Assembly (NCBI GenBank): GCA_017694765.1 | Contig: JADIML010000291.1 | Location: 1 to 11,341 of the forward strand | From: Candidatus Scybalomonas excrementavium | Lineage (GTDB): Bacteria > Bacillota > Clostridia > Lachnospirales > Lachnospiraceae | Direction of reading: 5' to 3' | Length of the DNA: 11,341 nt | In this document: positions 1 to 6,321 of the stretch, one piece after another | How the letters are laid out: every line of letters starts with the position of its first letter | Numbering within the stretch: position 1 is the first letter of the stretch | Translations under genes and position numbers: made by a program | The notes under the pieces: generated by a model | Seen by the model: only the letters and a program-made list of their open reading frames with translations | The model's database searches: none | Told to the model about the DNA's origin: nothing

Positions 1-110
1 TTTTTTATACTTATTATTCCTCCTCTGATATTTCTTGGGATTTGTAAACTAACATCTTTCTAATTATTCTCCCTTGCTCCACGCCTTTTTATATACTCTT
101 TTTTTCTCAT

Positions 111-998
111 TCATAATTTCCTCTTTCTAAATTTTATTAAATAATAAATACCTGTATTTCGTTTACTTGTTTCGCATTGTAAATGTTTTACCAGAACTCT
201 TATTATTTTAAAAATTTTATTTTCATGAAAAAGTTTCTTTGCACAAGAAATTTTTGCCTGTTCAATCGGTCTCAATTCTAAACTTTCCATAGTTCCTTTT
301 GTTTCTGCAACAAAGAAAATATGTTTTACACTTCCCTCATAAAAGGCAATCGTCCAATCTGGTGAATAATTACCAACTGGTGTAGGAATCTGGAATCCTC
401 TTGGAAGTTTTGCATAAATACATATTTCTTTTGCTGCATCTAAATCTTCTGCAAATCGTCTTTCAATACTATTTTCAGCTATTCCATCCGTAAAAATATA
501 ATCTTGAATTGCTTTTTTTGCTCGGAATGCTTTGTTAAAACTTTGGATACTCTTTTTACTTGCAAAAATTTCACTATTATATTCTCCATCAATTTGATTA
601 TAAGAGATATGTTCAACAATCATCGTCGCCTTTTGCTCTTTAATCAATCGAATAATTTTAGAAATAAATTCTTCTGGATTATTTTGAAACATATAAATCT
701 TATCCTGTCTTAATCCTTGCAAAATGGTAGCAACAGTTCTTCTAGTAAGCACAGTTCCTTCTGCAATCTTACCAATTAGATCATATTTAATTTGGCTTGT
801 TTGTGTATGTTTCAAATGATAAGTTCCTGTCTCTTCACGAACAAACATTTCTCCACGTTCTAACTCATACTGATTGACATTTGTTTTTTGACGTCCAACC
901 GTTGTTGTATATTGGAGTTCTGAAACAAACAATTTTTCATTGATATAATCAATAGATTTTTTAATCAATTCATTACTATCAAATTCAACTGTATACAC
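111..998 (-). pseudogene. res: C-terminal remnant of type III restriction endonuclease Res subunit
   Basis: The 295 residues resemble the C-terminal third of type III restriction Res subunits, which are normally about 900-1000 residues and cut DNA together with a Mod methyltransferase. The conserved run around residues 70-135 (SQIKYDLIGKIAEGT, then TRRTVATILQG and NNPEEFISK) is followed by the nuclease domain. Its PD-(D/E)xK core is visible as SPDW (D214) and AETKG (E232, K234). The whole N-terminal DEAD/DEAH helicase part is absent. The frame opens only at a TAG at 1029-1031, the only start is GTG at 998, and no Shine-Dalgarno sequence precedes it. The family-like sequence ends near residue 257 (SCAKKLF), and the last ~38 residues look like read-out in a foreign frame. 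No mod gene is in the window. I read it as a 5'-deleted, 3'-damaged pseudogene; a stand-alone nuclease domain is possible but less likely. Confidence 0.8.
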
Positions 999-1452
999 AT
1001 ATTTATGATTATCTAGATATATAGATTTCTATCTAAAAATTTGTTCCTATCATTTGATATAATATTATGCTGTACGGATTCATATAAAACTATCCTTCTA
1101 TTATATTACCCTAACGTAATCATAGAAACTTACTTATAAGAAAACCATTTTGTCTGACCAAACATGTATAATATTATAAATTTCAAAAAATAAAACTTCA
1201 TTTCAAACTATTCAATAACTAAAAAATATACTATACTCTTAAATACTTCTTTCGCTTTCAAATTTTGAAAAACATACTTCACAAATATCCTACATTAGCA
1301 GATAACATTCTCTAAAACTCCATATTTTTCTTTCACACATAGCTTACTCGTTATAAGATGATGACAAACATATTTCATGAAATTCTCAGTTTCTCACTCT
1401 ATCCCATATATATAAGAACTAAATTCTCTTTTAGTACTCATTATTTCTACAC
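999..1452. other. AT-rich gap without a recognisable gene
   Basis: About 450 bases lie between the type III remnant and the terminator of the NERD gene. Both strands are dense with stops. The missing Res helicase motifs (Walker A, DEAD/DEAH box) are not visible here, so this part of res was deleted rather than frameshifted. One minus-strand stretch (1295-1441) is open except for a single TGA, but it has no ribosome binding site or family resemblance. Confidence 0.5.
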
Positions 1453-1481
1453 AAAAACAGGAAACCGAATCCGATTTCCTG
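1453..1481 (-). terminator. Rho-independent terminator of the NERD gene
   Basis: Read on the minus strand, CAGGAAATCG-GATT-CGGTTTCCTG forms a 10-bp stem (one T-G wobble) with a 4-base loop, immediately followed by TTTTT. It lies 55 bases after the stop of the NERD gene, in the correct orientation. Confidence 0.85.
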
Positions 1482-1536
1482 CCTATACTTGTCTCTATTG
1501 ATAATAAATTTTTAGAATATCCCCCTCTATAACTTC

Positions 1537-2598
1537 CTACTTTCTATCTCTAAACTGATTTAAAATCTCTATAATCTCTTTCCCATATTTCTTTACTTTC
1601 ACTGGTCCAAATCCAGATACTGCCTGTAATTCCATTTCATTTTTTGGCATTTTAGTTATTAAATCTTTTAATTGTGCATCATTATATATGTAATATGGTT
1701 TTATCGCTTCTTCTTTACTCTTCTTCCAACGATATTCTTTTAATCGTTTAAATAATTCTGTTTCTTCTAATTGAACTTGTGGTTCCTGAACGTTCTCCAC
1801 TTTTTGATTTTGAATACTTTGTTGTACTATTTTTGTCTGTTCTTTGTTTACCATATATGACTCATATTTTTTCGTATAATCTTTTTCTACCTCTTTATGC
1901 AAATTTAAATAGGACTGTGCCCAATCACATACTTTCTCTTTCGATAGTGATGATTCTTTTGACTTCTCATGGGTTTCTTTTATATAACGAATTAATTGAT
2001 CCACACGTACGACTTGATCTTTGATTTCTTTTGTTGTATTTTCCCCATTAAAAATTGTTTTTGGATTTGCTAATACAACTATCGGTCTTATTGTTCCATC
2101 AAAAAATTTTTCTGCCATAAATTTTAAAATCTTATTGCTTCGTCGCTCAACCTTAATTTTTCTCATTAAATCAATATGACGTTGATTTTGAGTAATTGGA
2201 GAATAAATGCCTTCCCTTTTTACTTTTCCCAAAAACTCCATTGTTCTAATAAAGTTTCCATCGGATGTAACTTCCAAATCTCCAAACAAATTTTTGCATT
2301 CAATCACAAAACATAGCTTTTTTGTAAACACAAGGTAATCAATTTGAGCGCTTAACCCTTCATATTCCAAATAAATATCATGTAAAATATACATTGGCAT
2401 ATGGCTATTTTTTAATTCGAATTCAATATTTTTTTCTCCAAGTATACCATATTCTAAATATTTAATATCTTGCCTTATGATTCGTTTTCCTTCTTCATTT
2501 AAGAAAGGTTCCAACGCCTTTAGCTGCTCTATCTGTTGTTCTTGAGAATGACTTTCCTTTAGAAAAATTGGCTCATTCCAACTATCAAAAAATCCCAT
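1537..2598 (-). CDS. NERD nuclease-related domain protein with C-terminal HRDC domain
   Basis: This is a 353-residue cytoplasmic protein of the NERD family, a PD-(D/E)xK-related nuclease fold often attached to DNA-processing domains. The NERD domain covers about residues 46-165: GILGE (E55), QIDYLVF (D87) and FVIECKN (E100, K102) supply the expected acidic and lysine active-site residues, so it looks catalytically intact. A charged linker (about 205-280) leads to an HRDC domain (about 281-350: LFKRLKEYRWKKSKEE, then MPKNEMELQAVSGFG), a helical nucleic-acid-binding module also found in RecQ helicases and RNase D. There is no helicase or topoisomerase domain. The start is supported by AGGAGG six bases upstream of ATG. 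The gene is a single unit with its own predicted promoter (2649-2677) and terminator (1453-1481). Its role is unknown; DNA repair, or defence in view of the restriction remnant next door, are inferences. Confidence 0.9.
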   Translation of the reverse strand: MGFFDSWNEPIFLKESHSQEQQIEQLKALEPFLNEEGKRIIRQDIKYLEYGILGEKNIEFELKNSHMPMYILHDIYLEYEGLSAQIDYLVFTKKLCFVIECKNLFGDLEVTSDGNFIRTMEFLGKVKREGIYSPITQNQRHIDLMRKIKVERRSNKILKFMAEKFFDGTIRPIVVLANPKTIFNGENTTKEIKDQVVRVDQLIRYIKETHEKSKESSLSKEKVCDWAQSYLNLHKEVEKDYTKKYESYMVNKEQTKIVQQSIQNQKVENVQEPQVQLEETELFKRLKEYRWKKSKEEAIKPYYIYNDAQLKDLITKMPKNEMELQAVSGFGPVKVKKYGKEIIEILNQFRDRK

Positions 2599-2648
2599 AT
2601 TTTCCTCCTATATTTATTTTTATCTCTGTTTTATAATCATATATTTTA

Positions 2649-2677
2649 ATTTTACATAAATATTTACTTTTTTCCAA
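2649..2677 (-). promoter_or_regulatory. Predicted sigma-A promoter of the NERD gene
   Basis: On the minus strand TTGGAA (2672-2677) and TAAAAT (2649-2654) are separated by 17 bases, placing the transcription start about 45 bases before the ATG at 2598. The stretch is shared with the region before the PTS EIIB remnant (see the repeat at 2650-2697). Confidence 0.5.
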
Positions 2678-2697
2678 TACTTATTATATTTTTTTAC
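2650..2697. repeat. Promoter-containing direct repeat, copy A
   Basis: This 48-base stretch matches 3685-3730 in the same orientation with three mismatches and a 2-base gap; both copies share TTTTACATAAATAT and AATACTTATTAT. Each sits just upstream of a minus-strand gene start: the NERD gene here, the EIIB remnant at copy B. All of copy A lies in AT-rich DNA, but the order of shared words makes chance similarity unlikely. A duplicated promoter segment is the simplest reading. Confidence 0.6.
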
Positions 2698-2883
2698 ATT
2701 TTTTGATAGTCATAGAGAATGTTCTATTTTTATTTGACTTATTTATCTTTCATTTGCTTCTATATGAATACCATATTCTTTTTCAATTTCGATATAAACT
2801 CTTACGTATGAGTACTACTCAAAATAGAGCTTATATTCTCTTCCTTTCACGTACTAATTTGAAATAATACAACTACTTATTGA

Positions 2884-3204
2884 TTAAACTCCTAACAACC
2901 AAAAAAAATCATTATTTTCTGGATCATAATTTATCCAATTATCAATTGTATCAAAAAAATTCGTATCATCTTCTCTATCTAAAAGACATAACTCTTTTAT
3001 ACAGTTCCATTCAGAAATCGTAATCTTCTGGGGACCATAATAATGAAATTCAGTAAAAATCTTATCGATATAAGGGGATAAGTATACCATATCATCTGAA
3101 TTGAAAAATAAGGAATTTTCATTCCAATTATTAGGATAATTCATATTATAACAGAACTCATAGACATCATGACTATTTAGTTGATCCAACGTAAGCAATA
3201 TCAT
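2884..3204 (-). CDS. Small acidic hypothetical protein (immunity-like)
   Basis: This 106-residue soluble protein is rich in Asp, Glu, Asn and aromatic residues, with no signal peptide, membrane segment or recognised motif. TAGGAGA lies eight bases before the ATG, and a TATAAT box occurs on the minus strand at 3230-3235 (the matching -35 is weak), so expression is plausible. Features worth noting are YYGPQKITISEWNCIKELC in the middle and the aromatic C-terminus DFFWLLGV. Small size, acidity and isolation beside decayed accessory genes resemble immunity proteins of contact-dependent or polymorphic toxins, but no partner toxin is visible and I cannot name a family. The immunity idea is inference from composition and context only. 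Confidence 0.6.
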   Translation of the reverse strand: MILLTLDQLNSHDVYEFCYNMNYPNNWNENSLFFNSDDMVYLSPYIDKIFTEFHYYGPQKITISEWNCIKELCLLDREDDTNFFDTIDNWINYDPENNDFFWLLGV

Positions 3205-3425
3205 TGTTTATATCTCCTATTTTGTTTCTATTATATATCTTTTTTTGTCTTTTTAATTTTTCCATTCATCCTCTAAAATAGACATAAGTGTATCATCACA
3301 CTATTGATTTCCATCTCAAATTGCATCTCTATTTTCCTCCCTTATAGCAGTTGTATATCTTTTTGTGATACATCGGTATCACTTAGATTCACCCATTACT
3401 AAAAACATCTCCTTATTCATTGGAT

Positions 3426-3640
3426 CTATTCCATGAAATCATCCACATAAATAGGATTTCTAGAGGCTATAATCTGACACACTATAATTTTTGTACACTC
3501 ACTTGGTGTAAAAATATAACCTCTATATGAGTCACACCTAATTTATCCAACGCTTCTTCTACTGTCATCTGCATAATCAGCGAAGTTCCAACACCATTGC
3601 CACAACAACACATAATTTTTTGAATCTTTTGTTTTATCAT
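3426..3640 (-). pseudogene. Frameshifted remnant of PTS sugar-transport EIIB (ascorbate/UlaB type)
   Basis: From the ATG at 3640, preceded by AAGGGG seven bases upstream, the first 41 codons read like the N-terminus of a PTS EIIB of the ascorbate (Ula/Sga) type. IMCCCGNGVGTSLIMQMTVE followed by ALDKLGVTHIEV holds the phosphorylatable cysteine loop CGNGxGTS that accepts phosphate from EIIA. After HIEV the frame degenerates and stops at 3482-3484. A shifted frame continues with KIIVCQIIASRNPIYVDDF up to a stop at 3426-3428, which looks like the lost second half. Intact EIIB proteins of this type have about 90-100 residues, so this one is frameshifted and probably shortened. No EIIA or EIIC gene is present in the window. 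The first half is clear; the second half is less certain. Confidence 0.65.
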
Positions 3641-3683
3641 GTTCAATCCCCTTGTTTCCCATACTTGATTCTGTTATACATTC

Positions 3684-3711
3684 ATTTTACATAAATATCT
3701 ATTTTTTTCAA
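3684..3711 (-). promoter_or_regulatory. Predicted promoter before the PTS EIIB remnant
   Basis: On the minus strand TTGAAA (3706-3711) and TAAAAT (3684-3689) are spaced by 16 bases, about 40 bases before the EIIB start at 3640. It is the counterpart of the promoter before the NERD gene, within copy B of the repeat. Confidence 0.45.
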
Positions 3712-3730
3712 ATACTTATTATTTTTTTAC
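3685..3730. repeat. Promoter-containing direct repeat, copy B
   Basis: This is the second copy of the 46-48 base repeat described at 2650-2697, in the same orientation and about 1.03 kb away. It differs by three substitutions and a 2-base deletion near the T-tract. Confidence 0.6.
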
Positions 3731-3853
3731 TCTTTTTGGAAAAAGAAAACAAAAAGCCGACTGATTCTCCTCTTATGACAAATCAATCAACTCCTATATT
3801 TTTTCATATATATTCTACGATATTCATACTAAAATTTATATTTATCTATTATT

Positions 3854-4108
3854 CTATATTTTCTTGAATTTTATGACAGTTCGAATACTTAAAAACACAT
3901 CTAATAATAAAAGCACAATGGATATCAATCTATTTTCTTCAAACACCTTGCTTGCTACAAGAAAAATAATGGATATGACAGCTATATAAAATAGTCCAAT
4001 CAAAACGATGAGTGGATATCGAATTCATCTGCTAATTCTCTTATTGGCACTTACTTCTTCGCTTCCTTCTAAAATCAGTTCTAATAAAAACTCTACAATA
4101 ATTTCCAT
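3854..4108 (-). pseudogene. Small two-helix membrane protein interrupted by an in-frame TGA
   Basis: Reading from the ATG at 4108 (AGGAG eight bases upstream) gives 27 residues, MEIIVEFLLELILEGSEEVS and then ANKRISR. A TGA at 4025-4027 follows, and the same frame then continues for 56 codons without a shift: IRYPLIVLIGLFYIAVISII, a second hydrophobic stretch (SIVLLLLDVFL) and a TAG at 3854-3856. The layout is an acidic amphipathic N-terminus, K/R-x-WIRYP, then two transmembrane helices. It matches a family of roughly 85-residue Firmicutes membrane proteins of unknown function in which the position before IRYP is usually Trp, so a single TGG-to-TGA change explains the stop. I see no selenocysteine-type context. 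It is probably a recent nonsense pseudogene, or a sequencing error in a live gene. Confidence 0.6.
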
Positions 4109-4314
4109 AAGTTCTTCTCCTCTTCTTTATTATTCTTTTCATATCAACATTAGTATCATCAAAAAAACAATTGCATTCTTTACAAGGAACCAAATAATTA
4201 TTAGAATAATATTTTTTTGTAATTTATAAAAATAATATTAAATTTTATCATACTTAAATTAGACCTATTGCTACTTACATAATTATATTTATCATAGTTC
4301 CCATTCATTATTAC

Positions 4315-4343
4315 TTGAATGCTCCATAGTTTCCTAGTATAAT
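4315..4343 (+). promoter_or_regulatory. Strong sigma-A promoter for the secreted protein gene
   Basis: TTGAAT (4315-4320) and a perfect TATAAT (4338-4343) are separated by exactly 17 bases, 33 bases before the ATG at 4376. This is among the best promoters in the window. Confidence 0.75.
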
Positions 4344-4375
4344 AAATTTCAATACACAATATATGGAGGTATCTC

Positions 4376-4882
4376 ATGAAAAAAACACTACCATTCTTAT
4401 TGATATTACTAATTGTTATCTTCTTATTTACACATTATAAGGAGGTTTACCAAAATCCTCAAGAAAATTCCCTTACTATTTATTCTTTTCATGGTGAAAA
4501 TGAGGAGTTTTCCATCACAAATGGTGTGATTGTATTATCTGAAAATCAAACCATATTTTCTGGTGGAGATCTTCACATAAAATCCAAAATTTTTTCTAAT
4601 ATACATAGTGTAACTAAAACTTTCTATACGATTATTAACGATGAAGAACATATACTTTTATCCAACCGTTCAACAGATACAACTGGTACCCCTATCCATA
4701 TGGACGGTAGTTTAGGAAAAATAACAGGAGAAGCAGGAGTTTTGAAAAATATATCTTCTCAAGACTTACAAAATAATTTATACTTTAAATTAATAACTGC
4801 TGATTCTGATGGTCAAGAAAATGAGTATGTATTACAACTTTCCTTGTCTGAAGTCACCGAAAATATAGACAATACTCCTTGA
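4376..4882 (+). CDS. Membrane-anchored or secreted hypothetical protein
   Basis: This 168-residue protein has a lysine start and one hydrophobic segment at residues 5-19 (LPFLLILLIVIFLFT), followed by a polar domain. It should be exported as a signal-anchored or cleaved protein. There is no lipobox cysteine and in fact no cysteine at all. The ectodomain begins with YSFHGENEEFSITNGVIVL (residues 36-54) and continues with alternating polar and hydrophobic stretches that suggest beta structure. I recall similar YSFxGEN...ISNGxIVL small extracytoplasmic proteins in Clostridia and Bacilli, with no known function. GGAGGT lies five bases before the ATG, and a strong promoter sits at 4315-4343. It stands alone, between the TGA-interrupted membrane protein on the opposite strand and the IS remnant. 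Confidence 0.8.
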   Translation: MKKTLPFLLILLIVIFLFTHYKEVYQNPQENSLTIYSFHGENEEFSITNGVIVLSENQTIFSGGDLHIKSKIFSNIHSVTKTFYTIINDEEHILLSNRSTDTTGTPIHMDGSLGKITGEAGVLKNISSQDLQNNLYFKLITADSDGQENEYVLQLSLSEVTENIDNTP

Positions 4883-4959
4883 TATAAAGGTTTTAAACTT
4901 CTGAAATAATCATCAAAATGCTTCTATGTCAATATCATAGACATATAAAGTTTAACTAC

Positions 4960-5078
4960 TTCACCACTAGGCAACACTATGTACAGCCTGTGGTGTTAAA
5001 TAATTGATTGCTAATTACCTATGCGTTTTACTGTATAAATTTTTTTATATATTTCGATAAAAATAACGATTTCTTCTA
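4960..5078 (-). pseudogene. Internally deleted IS3-family transposase OrfB remnant
   Basis: Directly after the OrfA stop, the minus strand reads MIEEIVIFIEIYKKIYTVKR, which resembles the N-terminus of IS3-family OrfB (family pattern EEIVxFIKxxxxxYxIKxMC). It stops within 24 codons. About 30 bases further on, a short stretch in another frame reads YLTPQAVHSV. It resembles the LTP-x-x-VH segment near the C-terminus of IS3-type integrases. The DDE catalytic core of about 200 residues between them is missing, so OrfB has suffered a large internal deletion. The N-terminal match is fair; the C-terminal match rests on ten residues. Confidence 0.45.
4962..4995. repeat. Inverted repeat (10-bp stem with a bulge)
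   Basis: CACCAC-T-AGGC pairs with GCCT-GTGGTG across a 13-base loop; only one T is bulged. Neither strand has a T-tract directly after the stem, so it is not a standard terminator. It falls within the end of the IS remnant. Confidence 0.5.
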
Positions 5079-5341
5079 TCATTTTCTTGGAAATATGGCG
5101 ATAGCTTTTTTTAATTTCATTTTCCATTTCAAGTTCTGCAATGTGTTTTTTCATATTCTTTTACAGATATTGCTTCTGCATCAGATACGAGTATCTTTGA
5201 AAGTTCCTTAATCCATTTATCGATCGTTATATTTACCACACCCTACTCACGACTTAAATCGCTTACAGAGTTACCTACTTGATAAAAATCTACCATTTGC
5301 TATTTGCATTCTTCTGAATATAGAATCCCGTTTTTGGACAT
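5079..5341 (-). pseudogene. Degenerate IS3-family transposase OrfA
   Basis: From the ATG at 5341 the minus strand encodes an OrfA-type helix-turn-helix protein with obvious damage. MSKNGILYSEECK is followed by a TAG, then QMVDFYQVGNSVSDLSRE and a second TAG where the family has Tyr. Next come GVVNITIDKWIKEL and VSDAEAISVKEYEK. After a frameshift the leucine-zipper-like part reads IAELEMENEI, and after another single-base shift KKAIAIFPRK and a TGA. The family consensus for the last part is ELEMENEILKKATAIF, so alignment is straightforward. Two nonsense codons and two frameshifts mean that no functional transposase DNA-binding subunit can be made. Sequence toward 5436 (AACTAGACAGT on the minus strand) may be the element's left end, but I could not find a matching right inverted repeat. 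Confidence 0.85.
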
Positions 5342-5517
5342 ATTTCATACTCATCTTTCTTACTTGAAGTGTACTGTGTTACACTCTTTGTGTCCACACT
5401 TATATACTAACATCATAAAAAAACTGTCTAGTTTACTATAATTGTTACGAAGTTATTTGTATTTCATTAGTAGTGTCTTGCATTTCATTTACAAGATTTT
5501 CCCACTTACTGTAATTT

Positions 5518-5546
5518 TTAAGACAAAAATACGATTATGGTATACT
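5518..5546 (+). promoter_or_regulatory. Predicted promoter of the ABC-stub/LytTR/DUF3021 operon
   Basis: TATACT (5541-5546) is preceded by TGG, giving an extended -10 (TGnTATACT). TTAAGA (5518-5523), a weak -35, lies 17 bases upstream. The start codon at 5599 leaves a leader of about 45 bases. LytTR regulators often control their own operon, but I could not identify a paired LytTR direct repeat upstream. Confidence 0.55.
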
Positions 5547-5598
5547 ATATGTAATTGAAATACAGCTGTATAAAAAACATGATGAAAGGAGATAAATC

Positions 5599-5877
5599 AT
5601 GGAAGGAAAGACAGATAGCATTGTTATTAAAAATTTAGTTTTACCATATACAAATAAGGTTATTAATTTAAATTTAAGAAGAGGCTTAAATTATTTAAAA
5701 AATAATAACGGAACTAGAAAGATACTTTTATTAGATTATATAGCTGGTATAAGAAAGGATGTAAAATCGAATATTTTAGGAAATGAAAGCATTATTTATA
5801 TTAACCAAAGTATATTTTTTCATACCGAAATTATATATACTAAAATCATAAAATATAAAGGAGTATATAGAATATGA
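5599..5877 (+). CDS. Truncated ABC-transporter ATPase domain with damaged Walker A
   Basis: The 92 residues look like the first third of an ABC-transporter ATP-binding protein: an N-terminal beta strand (IVIKNLVLPYTNKVINLNL), GLNYL, a P-loop region, LLLDYIAGI, and a Q-loop-like IYINQSIFF (Q70). The P-loop reads NNNGTRKIL where NTP-binding ATPases have G-x-N-G-x-G-K-T/S-T. The lysine (K41) and middle glycine (G38) remain, but the first and third glycines and both hydroxyl residues are lost. The signature motif, Walker B and H-loop are missing altogether. AAAGGAG lies seven bases before the ATG. The TGA overlaps the LytTR start as ATGA, implying translational coupling. It may be a decaying remnant, or a non-catalytic leader that sets LytTR translation; nucleotide hydrolysis is very unlikely. 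Confidence 0.6.
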   Translation: MEGKTDSIVIKNLVLPYTNKVINLNLRRGLNYLKNNNGTRKILLLDYIAGIRKDVKSNILGNESIIYINQSIFFHTEIIYTKIIKYKGVYRI

Positions 5878-6308
5878 AGGTTGAAATTAAATTGATTGAA
5901 GGATTAGAAGAATCTTATGCAGTAATCTATACAGAATTAATTGATGAAGAAATTCAAAATATAGTTTCTATAATAGGTAATTCTACTGGAGTAGTAACCG
6001 CTTTCAATAACGAAAGAATAATTGTATTAAAAGAATCAGATATTTATGTAATACGGGTAGAAGATAAAAAAACTGTGATATATTGTAAAGACAAACAATA
6101 TATCAGTAAAAAACGTTTATGTGAATTAGAAAAAACATTAAAATCTAGTTCTATGAAGATATCGAAAACGACATTAATAAATCTAAAATATATTGAAGGA
6201 ATTGAAGCAGCGTTTGGAGGAATGATGTTATTAATTATGAAAAATGGAGTTAAAGATTATGTCTCTAGGAGGTATCTTCCCGATTTAAAAAAATATCTAG
6301 GTATATAA
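5874..6308 (+). CDS. LytTR-family DNA-binding transcriptional regulator
   Basis: This 144-residue protein has a C-terminal LytTR DNA-binding domain (about residues 46-144) and no receiver domain, so it is not a classical response regulator. Recognisable family features are the beta strands ERIIVLKESDIYVIRVEDKK, the KQYISKKRLCELEKTL helix, the SKTTLINLKYIEGI segment and the C-terminal SRRYLPDLKKYLG. The short N-terminal part (1-45) is typical of stand-alone LytTR proteins that are controlled by a partner membrane protein. ATG overlaps the stop of the preceding stub (ATGA), with AAGGAG ten bases upstream. A DUF3021 gene follows 13 bases later. LytTR/DUF3021 pairs usually control ABC exporters or their own operon, and the membrane partner inhibits the regulator. 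The target here is unknown because no complete transporter is present. Confidence 0.9.
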   Translation: MKVEIKLIEGLEESYAVIYTELIDEEIQNIVSIIGNSTGVVTAFNNERIIVLKESDIYVIRVEDKKTVIYCKDKQYISKKRLCELEKTLKSSSMKISKTTLINLKYIEGIEAAFGGMMLLIMKNGVKDYVSRRYLPDLKKYLGI

Positions 6309-6321
6309 AGGAGGCATATTT

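Noticed and set aside
1..110. Possible coding remnant downstream of the type III fragment on the minus strand
   Set aside because: A short frame (MNEKKRVYKKAWSKGE) ends after 16 codons and the following stretch changes frame. No family could be recognised at the window edge.
1295..1441. Minus-strand frame of 48 codons with one internal TGA
   Set aside because: It begins directly after the NERD terminator without a ribosome binding site and shows no family resemblance.
2743..2814. Short minus-strand stretch reading VYIEIEKEYGIHIEANER, resembling part of an acyl carrier protein
   Set aside because: Only about 23 codons are open and there is no conserved phosphopantetheine DSL motif, so it is too short to support a remnant.
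4025..4027. Idea that TGA encodes tryptophan in this organism
   Set aside because: TGA is the natural stop of the BlaI-type gene, of the ABC stub and of the inositol phosphatase, and well-formed genes use TGG for Trp. The standard code fits.
4918..4950. TATGTC/GACATA inverted repeat as terminator of the secreted protein gene
   Set aside because: The stem is weak and AT-rich, and no T-tract follows on the plus strand.
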